A stretch of DNA of 64,000 bases from Parabacteroides sp. PF5-9 (GTDB taxonomy: Bacteria; Bacteroidota; Bacteroidia; Bacteroidales; Tannerellaceae), in the NCBI RefSeq assembly GCF_029893105.1, contig NZ_JARXWG010000018.1, positions 35,714 through 99,713 on the forward strand. The letters are read 5' to 3'. Each line of letters opens with the position of its first letter. The stretch's first letter is position 1. The translations under genes and the position numbers were made by a program. Positions 44,941 through 52,355 of the stretch are shown here, one piece after another. Below the pieces are notes generated by a model that saw only the letters and a program-made list of their open reading frames with translations, was not told the DNA's origin and ran no database searches.

Positions 44941-46311
44941 TCAAAGATCTTTTAAAAGAATATCTCCCATTGTATGAAACATATCTTCCCGAACTTTTAA
45001 GACCGCTCTCCATTCTGGATTGAATCTCTCCGTTTTATCGATTTTAAAATTTTCAGAACCAAGCTGATCAAGATGGTTTAACAGATAGGCAACAGATATT
45101 TGGTTGATATCAATGGCCGGCTGATAGTAGATCACCCATTCGTCTTTATCGTCAATGACTTCCGTTAATATATGGAGTTCGGTTAAGGTATATACTATTT
45201 CGGTGGTCAGGCGGATCGGAATGTGGTATGTTTCTGAAAGTTCGTCGGCAGTATATGGTTTTTCACCTTTTTCAAATCGTTTGACAATCAGTGATGTGAT
45301 GAGTACAAAAATAAAATCTTTATACCTCCGGCTGATGTTTTTACTGTCTTTTTCAAAGCTGAATTTTCCAACATTTTGTGCCCCATAAGCGAGTGCTCCA
45401 CCAAACAAACAGATTAGCCAGGAGAGTTGTAACCAAAGCAGCAAGAGTGGTATAGCTGCAAAACTACCATAAATGGCATTGTATTTTGTGACCCAGATCT
45501 GACCACTGATGTAGATGTATTGAAATATTTGGAATGCACACCCGGCAACAATTCCTGCCATTAATCCGGGCAGAAACCGTACTTTGGTATTTGGCAGGAA
45601 AATATAGAGTCCGGCAAAAACAAGCGAAGCGATCACAAAAGGGACTGTTTTCAGTATGGCATCTACAAATGGGGTTAAGAATACAAATTGATCAAGGATG
45701 GTATTTTGAAGGGAGGATATAAAAATGGATATACCACTTGATGCCGTCATGAGAACGGGGATAATCAGAAAGAGCGCTAAATAGTCGGTGACTTTCCGCG
45801 GTATTGAGCGTGATTTATTGATTTGCCAGATATCATTAAATGTATCTTCTATATTGGAAATCAGATTAACTACGGTATAAAGCAACAAGATAACTCCAAT
45901 CCCAACAATCAGACCTCCTTGGGCTTGTGTTAAATAACCATCGACAAATTCAAACGCTTTGTTCAACTCATTATCGTGCCCCGGGAAATAGTCACCTAAA
46001 GCGTTGCGGACAATATCCTGAAACCCAAAACCTCTGGCAATACCCAGCAATACGGCCAGCATGGGGACAATAGCCAATAATGTACTGTATGTTAGTGCCG
46101 AAGCTCTGCTTTGTAGATTTTCATTATTAAAACTGCGAACGGCTAACAGGATGGTTTTTATTGTATTTATTCCTAACTCTTTTATTCCACTCACTTCGTT
46201 ACCCGTTATCCGCCAGATATCATACGTAATAAAATGAATCGCTTTTGAAATAAATGAACTGATCTGTTCAAAAAAGGAGGGTTTACTTTCTTTTTTATTA
46301 TTTCTACCCAT
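44941..46311 (-). CDS. YihY/BrkB-family membrane protein
   Basis: 456 residues. The N-terminal 320 residues have about six membrane helices with the family signatures RASALTYSTLLAIVPMLAVLL and ATKYNAIYGSFAAIPLLLLW-like (KYNAIYGSFAAIPLLLLWLQ). The C-terminal 130 residues are a soluble extension with a winged-helix look (ADELSETYHIPIRLTTEIVY). The family was once misannotated as RNase BN; its role (probable transport) is unsettled. It starts 25 bp after the end of rnpB on the same strand, so read-through from the strong RNase P promoter could express it. Confidence 0.9.
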   Translation of the reverse strand: MGRNNKKESKPSFFEQISSFISKAIHFITYDIWRITGNEVSGIKELGINTIKTILLAVRSFNNENLQSRASALTYSTLLAIVPMLAVLLGIARGFGFQDIVRNALGDYFPGHDNELNKAFEFVDGYLTQAQGGLIVGIGVILLLYTVVNLISNIEDTFNDIWQINKSRSIPRKVTDYLALFLIIPVLMTASSGISIFISSLQNTILDQFVFLTPFVDAILKTVPFVIASLVFAGLYIFLPNTKVRFLPGLMAGIVAGCAFQIFQYIYISGQIWVTKYNAIYGSFAAIPLLLLWLQLSWLICLFGGALAYGAQNVGKFSFEKDSKNISRRYKDFIFVLITSLIVKRFEKGEKPYTADELSETYHIPIRLTTEIVYTLTELHILTEVIDDKDEWVIYYQPAIDINQISVAYLLNHLDQLGSENFKIDKTERFNPEWRAVLKVREDMFHTMGDILLKDL

Positions 46312-46335
46312 AATAATGATGATTATAAAAAAATA

Positions 46336-46706
46336 ACAGCCTGTCTGTAAGCCGGGTTCTGTTCTTTACTTATTTTAATAAATAAGATAAAGCGTCTGCC
46401 ATTTATCTCGACTTGCCGTCACCGACAAGCTCTAGCGGTCTACCCCCCGGCATCGAGCGAGCAACTCTACTGCGCCGGTATACATGACCTTACAACCCAT
46501 AAGACGTACGGCATCTCATATTGCTATGAAACCCGGTGAGCTCTTACCTCACCTTTTCACCCTTATTCCGCTAAGCGAAACGGTTATTTTCTGTTACGCT
46601 ACTCTACCCTTGCGGATAGCTTCCCGTTAGGAAGTATGGTGCTCTGTGTTGCCCGGACTTTCCTCTCATATAATCACTTATATAAGCGACAGACCGACAG
46701 GCTGTA
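46336..46706 (-). ncRNA. rnpB: RNase P RNA
   Basis: Read on the minus strand, the 5' end ACAGCCTGTCGGTCTGTCGC and the 3' end ACAGACAGGCTGT form helix P1. The universally conserved GAGGAAAGTCCGGGC (CR-I) and, near the 3' end, ACAGAACCCGGCTTA (CR-V) are present, as are GGTAAGAGCTCACCG and GGGGGTAGACCGCTAGAGC segments. The size of about 370 nt fits a bacterial type A RNA. It is the catalytic RNA that matures tRNA 5' ends. A TTATTTTTTTA run after P1 acts as terminator. Confidence 0.97.
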
Positions 46707-46711
46707 GGGGG

Positions 46712-46719
46712 CAAAGGTA
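46712..46719 (-). promoter_or_regulatory. rnpB: -7 promoter element of rnpB
   Basis: TACCTTTG on the minus strand places the transcription start at the mature 5' end of the RNA. The remaining 287 bp up to the protease gene (46720-47006) hold no gene, repeat or clear promoter that I can see. Confidence 0.7.
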
Positions 46720-47006
46720 TAATTAAAATAATCAATTTGGCGAACGTCGACGAATAAACTGTCTTTTTGAATAACTTTTCTGACTTATTAGCTGTTGTAT
46801 ATATGTGGATGTGACCTTTTGTCAGTCTGAAAATGTTAAGAGAGTAATATGTTATGCACGGTACTGTTAATCCCAGTTAAGGTTTGGGAGAAACTCGTTA
46901 AAAGTGATAAAAAATGTACTAAAAAAGAGTATCTGCACGTTTTTTGAATTTAATTTGTCATCAATGAAATGTTAAATTTAAGTGTTTAATTAAAAGTAAG
47001 AAAGTT

Positions 47007-48524
47007 ATGAAGAAAACGTGGAAGAATATGCTGGGAATCGTTTTGGTTGTTGCCGTAAGTGTAGGGGCAGCCGTTGGGACGAGTGCGTATATGATGAACA
47101 AAAAACAGGCTGAATCTTCGTATTTCGTGGAATCCGAATACGGGTTTAGACAACAACCTGTGCATTTGGCCAACTTGAACACTATTGCAGCAGAGAGTAT
47201 CGATTTTACTGTGGCGGCTGAGAGTTCGGTACATGCCGTTGTGCATATCAAAGCAACAACCAATATCAATGCCCGGTCTGGCGGACGCCAGCAATATATA
47301 GATCCATTTGAGTATTTCTTTGGTTTCGGCAACAGAGGTTATCAACGTCAGCCACAACCGCGAGTAGGTGCCGGATCTGGGGTAATCATTTCTACCGACG
47401 GATATATTATTACCAACAATCATGTGATAGAAGGTGCTGATGAATTGGAAGTGACATTGAATGATAATCGGAAATTTGTTGCCAAAACGATTGGTACTGA
47501 TCCATCTACAGATATTGCATTGATTAAAATTAGTGCAGAAGATCTGCCTACTATTCCATTTGGAGATTCTGAAAAATTGAAAGTGGGAGAGTGGGTATTG
47601 GCTATTGGGAATCCGTTTAATCTCACCTCTACAGTGACTGCCGGTATTGTCAGTGCAAAAGGACGTGGTATTTCAGCCGGAGGTGGTGATCGCAGCCGTA
47701 TTGAATCGTTTATTCAAACAGACGCCGCCGTTAATCCCGGAAATAGCGGGGGAGCGCTGGTCAACACGAAAGGAGAGTTGGTCGGTATTAATACGGCGAT
47801 CTATTCGGAAACAGGAAATTTTGCAGGTTATTCATTTGCAGTGCCTATTAGTATTGCCGGAAAAGTGGCGAGTGATTTAAAACAATATGGAGCCGTACAA
47901 CGAGCCATCTTAGGGGTTATGATTGCAGATGTCAGCAATATTCCTGAAGAAGAAAAGAGTAAAGTGAAAGTATTAGAAGGTGCTTATGTATCAGACTTTG
48001 CACAACGAAGTTCTGCCAAAGAAGCAGGGCTTGAGAAAGGAGATGTAATTACAGCAGTTAATGATGTCCGTGTAAGAACTGCAAACGGATTGCAGGAGCA
48101 GATCAATAAGTTCCGTCCTGGCGATAAAGTGAAAGTAGCAGTCGATCGCAATGGTTCGGCTAAAACGTTTACTGTGGAATTACGCAATGCTCAGGGAAAT
48201 ACAGAGATTGTTCAGAGCAAAGGAGATGTGTCGGAAGTTTTAGGTGCGGCATTTAAAGAACTGTCTGAGAAACAGAAGCAACAATTAGGGATTAGTTATG
48301 GTATTGAAGTGGCCGGTGTATCAAATGGAAAGATTCGTGACGCCGGAATTTCTAAAGGGTATATTATCCTGATTGTAAATGACCAAAGGGTTTCAACACC
48401 GGAAGAATTTGAAAAGGTTGTTGAACGTGTCCTGAGAAATGATAGTGAGGATCAAGTGTTGTTTATTAAAGGTATTTATCCAAATGGGCGTACCAAATAC
48501 TATGCTATAGATCTTGCGGAATAA
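47007..48524 (+). CDS. DegP/HtrA-like serine protease with two PDZ domains
   Basis: 505 residues. One N-terminal membrane/signal segment (about 8-30). The trypsin-like domain has the triad His139 (NNHVIEG), Asp169 (STDIALIK) and Ser247 (NPGNSGGAL). PDZ1 (about 285-385, AYVSDFAQRSSAKEAGLEKG) and PDZ2 (about 415-500, GISKGYIILIVNDQRV) follow. It degrades or refolds damaged periplasmic proteins. It is transcribed alone; a strong hairpin separates it from rpoD. No extracytoplasmic-stress promoter could be recognised. Confidence 0.95.
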   Translation: MKKTWKNMLGIVLVVAVSVGAAVGTSAYMMNKKQAESSYFVESEYGFRQQPVHLANLNTIAAESIDFTVAAESSVHAVVHIKATTNINARSGGRQQYIDPFEYFFGFGNRGYQRQPQPRVGAGSGVIISTDGYIITNNHVIEGADELEVTLNDNRKFVAKTIGTDPSTDIALIKISAEDLPTIPFGDSEKLKVGEWVLAIGNPFNLTSTVTAGIVSAKGRGISAGGGDRSRIESFIQTDAAVNPGNSGGALVNTKGELVGINTAIYSETGNFAGYSFAVPISIAGKVASDLKQYGAVQRAILGVMIADVSNIPEEEKSKVKVLEGAYVSDFAQRSSAKEAGLEKGDVITAVNDVRVRTANGLQEQINKFRPGDKVKVAVDRNGSAKTFTVELRNAQGNTEIVQSKGDVSEVLGAAFKELSEKQKQQLGISYGIEVAGVSNGKIRDAGISKGYIILIVNDQRVSTPEEFEKVVERVLRNDSEDQVLFIKGIYPNGRTKYYAIDLAE

Positions 48525-48576
48525 TTTAGAGAATAGAATAGGTTTTTATAGGCAAAAAGATTGTTAAAGGTTTTTA

Positions 48577-48607
48577 ATTGGCTGAATGTGGAGTGCGTTC
48601 AGCCAAT
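48577..48607 (+). terminator. terminator between the protease gene and rpoD
   Basis: ATTGGCTGAA pairs perfectly with TTCAGCCAAT around an 11-nt loop, followed by CTTTCG. It is 53 bp after the protease stop codon and 18 bp before the rpoD -7 element. Confidence 0.7.
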
Positions 48608-48624
48608 CTTTCGATAAAATGTAT

Positions 48625-48632
48625 TATCTTTG
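48625..48632 (+). promoter_or_regulatory. rpoD: -7 promoter element of rpoD
   Basis: TATCTTTG lies 31 bp upstream of the ATG. This is the most common form of the Bacteroidetes -7 box in this window. Confidence 0.7.
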
Positions 48633-48663
48633 CACCCCAATATTCTCAATTAATATTGATTGA

Positions 48664-49524
48664 ATGAGACAATTAAAAATTACGAAGTCCATTACCAACC
48701 GCGAAAGCGCTTCGCTGGATAAGTATCTTCAAGAGATTGGACGAGAGGATCTTATCACAGTAGAAGAAGAGGTGGAATTGGCACAGGCTATTAAAAGAGG
48801 AGACCGTAAAGCATTGGAGAAATTAACCAGAGCCAACTTACGTTTCGTCGTTTCCGTAGCTAAGCAATATCAAAATCAAGGGTTAAGTCTACCCGACTTA
48901 ATTAACGAAGGTAATCTTGGTTTGATAAAAGCTGCAGAAAAGTTTGATGAAACAAGAGGGTTTAAGTTTATTTCTTATGCCGTATGGTGGATTCGTCAGT
49001 CCATTTTGCAAGCGTTGGCCGAACAGTCACGTATTGTTCGTCTTCCATTGAATCAGGTAGGCTCACTGAATAAAATCAGTAAAGCCTTTTCTAAATTCGA
49101 ACAGGAAAACGAGCGCAGACCTTCGCCTGAAGAACTTGCAGAAGAGTTGGATATCCCGGTAGATAAAATTTCCGATACGTTGAAAGTATCCGGACGTCAT
49201 ATCTCTGTGGATGCTCCATTTGTGGAAGGCGAAGACAACAGCCTTTTGGATGTGCTTGTGAACGATGACGCTCCTATTGCCGACCGGTCGTTGATGAACG
49301 AGTCTCTAGCCAAAGAAATTGATAGAGCACTTGCTACATTGACCGAAAGAGAATGTGAAATTATCAAGATGTTTTTCGGTATTGGTTGCCAAGAAATGAC
49401 CTTGGAAGAGATTGGCGATAAATTTGGCCTCACGAGAGAGCGCGTTCGCCAGATCAAAGAAAAAGCAATCAGAAGATTGCGACAAGGCACCCGTAGCAAG
49501 CTCCTGAAATCGTATTTAGGGTAG
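48664..49524 (+). CDS. rpoD: primary RNA polymerase sigma factor (RpoD/SigA type)
   Basis: 286 residues, much shorter than E. coli sigma-70 because region 1.1 and the non-conserved insert are absent, as is usual in Bacteroidetes. Regions are clear: 1.2 ([16 protein letters not shown]), 2.1-2.4 ([20 protein letters not shown] to [19 protein letters not shown]), 3 and 4.2 ([20 protein letters not shown]). It recognises the -33/-7 (TTTG/TAnnTTTG) promoters found throughout the window. Monocistronic, with a terminator after it. Confidence 0.96.
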   Translation: MRQLKITKSITNRESASLDKYLQEIGREDLITVEEEVELAQAIKRGDRKALEKLTRANLRFVVSVAKQYQNQGLSLPDLINEGNLGLIKAAEKFDETRGFKFISYAVWWIRQSILQALAEQSRIVRLPLNQVGSLNKISKAFSKFEQENERRPSPEELAEELDIPVDKISDTLKVSGRHISVDAPFVEGEDNSLLDVLVNDDAPIADRSLMNESLAKEIDRALATLTERECEIIKMFFGIGCQEMTLEEIGDKFGLTRERVRQIKEKAIRRLRQGTRSKLLKSYLG

Positions 49525-49550
49525 TTCCCTTATGATATGATTGAGACATT

Positions 49551-49584
49551 AGGCTCCTATCCGGCAGGATAAGGGGCCTTTTTA
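49551..49584. terminator. terminator after rpoD
   Basis: AGGCTCCTATCC pairs imperfectly with GGATAAGGGGCCT, followed by TTTTTAATTTT. It lies between rpoD and the convergent DNA-metabolism operon. Confidence 0.7.
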
Positions 49585-49587
49585 ATT

Positions 49588-50352
49588 TTATTGCTTTTCA
49601 GTTAAATATTTCCAGAATCGAACAGGCATGTGTTGACGCTGTAGTTTTGGATTCATACGTTCTTTAATTGCAATAGCGTTAAAGTACTGTTTCCACATCT
49701 GTTGGAAAAGTTTCTCCTCCTTATCCATAATATCCTCGCTCAATAATCCGGAGATAAGATGATCTCCTTTCTGTTCAAAACGCACTTCTACTACCTCTTT
49801 TAGGTCATAATAATATCCATATTCCCTTTTCAAATCATAGATCAACCATTTTTGATCGGCAAAACGATCCTTTAAAAAAGGAATATTCAGAGCCAATACA
49901 TCATATAACGGTTCCATAGCCGCAAAAAAAGTACCATCTGCCGCTTTCTGGAAACGTAGGAATTGTTGTATCCGATGTTTTTCCTGTCCGACCTTTTTCC
50001 ATATTTTAGAGAGTTCTAATACATCAGGATCTCCAAAATTCGTTTCAATAGACTTTGGTGCATCCAGGTTTTTTCGGATATATCTGAATATAAGCATATC
50101 CACTTCGGGCAATTCTGACAACCAGCTAACAGTAATATGCGAAAGTGCCACTTTCGAGAGTTTTTTTGTTAACGCATTCCATACGCGATCCGTTTTTTGT
50201 TCATCGGTTACGCTGTATATCAGTTCATCATAAAAAAGTGGTAAAGGATCATTCTCTCCCAATAAAAGATCCGGGAATGTTTTTCTGAAATACGCATCAA
50301 ATACAACGGTAAATAAGCCTTCAAGGGTTTTGTTATAAATAAAGATATTCAT
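49588..50352 (-). CDS. TIGR03915/DUF4130-type putative DNA metabolism protein
   Basis: 254 residues, starting MNIFIYNKTLEGLFTVVFDA, which is characteristic. The conserved helix KAADGTFFAAMEPLYDVLAL and the end WKQYFNAIAIKERMNPKLQ with HMPVRFWKYLTE fit the family (DUF4130, also fused to uracil-DNA-glycosylase-like domains elsewhere). It is nearly always encoded with the radical-SAM partner that lies 5 bp upstream here. A shared role in repair of a DNA or nucleotide lesion is proposed but unproven. Confidence 0.9.
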   Translation of the reverse strand: MNIFIYNKTLEGLFTVVFDAYFRKTFPDLLLGENDPLPLFYDELIYSVTDEQKTDRVWNALTKKLSKVALSHITVSWLSELPEVDMLIFRYIRKNLDAPKSIETNFGDPDVLELSKIWKKVGQEKHRIQQFLRFQKAADGTFFAAMEPLYDVLALNIPFLKDRFADQKWLIYDLKREYGYYYDLKEVVEVRFEQKGDHLISGLLSEDIMDKEEKLFQQMWKQYFNAIAIKERMNPKLQRQHMPVRFWKYLTEKQ

Positions 50353-50357
50353 GTGCG

Positions 50358-51617
50358 TTAATCTTGGAATTGTATGATCAGTTGATTCTCATCAAACTTA
50401 CGGTTTCTCTTCTGAGTTAAAAGTCCCCGTACATTCTCCGGCCTTAGTTCATTCACCGTCTGCATCATCAACTCCCTGCAAGTAATAAAATACTGTGCCT
50501 TTTTCATTACGATACCGATTTTTTTCAGTTGTTCGGTTCCTAAACGCGTATGTCTTCGGGAGACAATAATCAGTTTAGCTGATTTTACACCAATTCCTGG
50601 TACACGTAACAGCATCTCATAATCTGCTTTATTGACATCTACCGGGAAGAGCTCCGGATGCCGTAACGCCCATGCCAGTTTCGGATCTATTTCCAGATCC
50701 AGATCCGGGAAGGCATCATCTACAATCTCCTCCACTTTGAACTGATAAAAACGCAACAACCAGTCGGCCTGATAAAGTCTGTTCTCTCTAACCAACGGCG
50801 GTTGTTTCAATGCCGGTAACCGTGGATCATATTCGTTCACCGGGACAAACCCCGAATAATAAACCCTTTTCATGGAGGCTCTTTGGTACAAGGCTGAGGA
50901 AACCCGAAGAATATCTTTATCCTTTTCCGGAGTCGCTCCAATAATCATCTGCGTACTTTGTCCGGCCGGGGCAAACCGTGGAGCATACCGGTGTCGTTTT
51001 CGTTCTTCGGCACTTTCCAATACCCCTTGCTGAATATAACGCATAGGAGCAAACACACTCTTGAAATCTTTTTCAGGAGCGAGTTTTTTCAAACTTTCTT
51101 CATTAGGTATTTCCAGATTTACACTCAAACGATCGGCATAGAGTCCCGCTTCCTGAACGAGTTCACGGCTTGCACCCGGGATGCTTTTCATATGGATATA
51201 GCCATTAAAGCGGTGTATTGTACGGAGATCCTTCACGATTTTAACCAATCTTTCCATGGTGTAATCCGGATTACGAACGACTCCCGAACTGAGAAAAAGC
51301 CCTTCGATATAATTTCGTCGATAAAATTCAATGGTTATGTTTACCAATTCCGTAACCGATAATGTAGCTCGTCGGATATCATTGCTTCTGCGGTTGATGC
51401 AATAGGCACAATCATAGATGCAGTAGTTGGTTAGCATCACTTTCAGAAGCGAAATACATCGCCCATCTTCCGAAAAACTGTGGCAGATCCCCCAACCGGC
51501 AGCACTCCCTATTGTTCCTTTCTTATTGGAACGTGACGTGCCGCTCGATGCACATGATACATCGTAACGGGCTGATTCTGCCAGAATTTTCAATTTTTCG
51601 AGTGCGCTTTCGTCCAT
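50358..51617 (-). CDS. radical SAM protein, putative DNA modification/repair (TIGR03916)
   Basis: 419 residues from ATG 51617; the in-frame codons upstream overlap the TATTTTTG promoter at 51641-51648. The 4Fe-4S radical SAM motif has Cys66, Cys70 and Cys73 (CIYDCAYC). Before it lies the conserved SCASSGTSRSNKKGTIG stretch. Near the C-terminus a helix-hairpin-helix (LLRVPGIGVKSAKLIIVSRR) suggests DNA binding. It is the obligate partner of the downstream TIGR03915 protein. Its substrate is unknown. Confidence 0.92.
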   Translation of the reverse strand: MDESALEKLKILAESARYDVSCASSGTSRSNKKGTIGSAAGWGICHSFSEDGRCISLLKVMLTNYCIYDCAYCINRRSNDIRRATLSVTELVNITIEFYRRNYIEGLFLSSGVVRNPDYTMERLVKIVKDLRTIHRFNGYIHMKSIPGASRELVQEAGLYADRLSVNLEIPNEESLKKLAPEKDFKSVFAPMRYIQQGVLESAEERKRHRYAPRFAPAGQSTQMIIGATPEKDKDILRVSSALYQRASMKRVYYSGFVPVNEYDPRLPALKQPPLVRENRLYQADWLLRFYQFKVEEIVDDAFPDLDLEIDPKLAWALRHPELFPVDVNKADYEMLLRVPGIGVKSAKLIIVSRRHTRLGTEQLKKIGIVMKKAQYFITCRELMMQTVNELRPENVRGLLTQKRNRKFDENQLIIQFQD

Positions 51618-51640
51618 ATTTGCAGTGAATTTTGCCTTAA

Positions 51641-51648
51641 CAAAAATA
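51641..51648 (-). promoter_or_regulatory. -7 promoter element of the radical-SAM operon
   Basis: TATTTTTG on the minus strand, 23 bp before the radical-SAM start codon at 51617. Confidence 0.6.
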
Positions 51649-51717
51649 GAGAAAAAAAGAGCACTATACAGCGGATACAATAAAAGTTATCAACATAAAA
51701 ACATTCGATATCTATCT

Positions 51718-51846
51718 CTATCTGTTTGAGTGATTTATTGCTGTCTGAATGTATAATTCTCTAATCACTTTGCAAGGATTCCCTGCTGCCAGACAGTTTG
51801 CCGGGATCGATTTGGTCACGACACTACCGGCACCGATAGTCGTATT
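51718..51846 (-). pseudogene. 3' stump of a hexapeptide-repeat acetyltransferase
   Basis: About 40 residues read [20 protein letters not shown] then [11 protein letters not shown], the canonical C-terminus of maltose/galactoside/serine-type O-acetyltransferases (left-handed beta-helix, then the AGxPAKxIR tail). The preceding in-frame codons (to 51921) do not continue the hexapeptide repeat, and no start region is present, so about three quarters of the gene is missing. The break lies around 51850-51920, next to another truncated gene on the opposite strand. Confidence 0.7.
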
Positions 51847-51926
51847 ATCCTTTTTTGAACCAAGTAGAGGTATCAGGTGTTTAATCATCAAGCAATATTT
51901 AGAAAATTCGTTTATCCACAAAATAC

Positions 51927-52286
51927 ATGCAAAGAAATATGAGAACCATTCACGCTTTTTTTCAAAATAAGTTGTTTCCGGAAATATCGCATAATAACAA
52001 TGCGTTTGGGACTGTTTATTTGTATACCGACCAGAAGTTGCCTATTAAAAAAGTGCGTGATCGGGTTTGTGTTGCATTAGAAACTGATCCGGAGTGGAAC
52101 AAACGAGGAATAGATATATTGGTCAAAGATGTACAAAGACGATATATTGAACTCTTTATCCCATTTTGCACGACTGATTCTCAAACCGGCCATGATCTTC
52201 AAATGGATATGCATGAGCGCATGGTTGCTGTAGTCCATGAACAATATCCTAACTGCATGGTTAAAACACGAATAGAAATTTTATAA
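51927..52286 (+). pseudogene. probable 3' stump of an MscS-type channel gene
   Basis: 119 codons with ATG at 51927. From about residue 27 ([20 protein letters not shown], then ETDPEWNKRGIDILVKDVQR and RYIELFIPFCTTDS) the sequence resembles the soluble C-terminal domain of MscS-like mechanosensitive channels, ending in YPNCMVKTRIEIL. No membrane helices precede it. It may still be expressed as a small soluble protein, so loss of function is inferred from the missing pore. The family call is by pattern only and moderately sure. Confidence 0.45.
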
Positions 52287-52355
52287 ATAAAAAGAGGGTC
52301 ATGCCTTTCACAAAGTATGACCCTCCAAAAAAGTACATTTATGAGATAAAGAATT

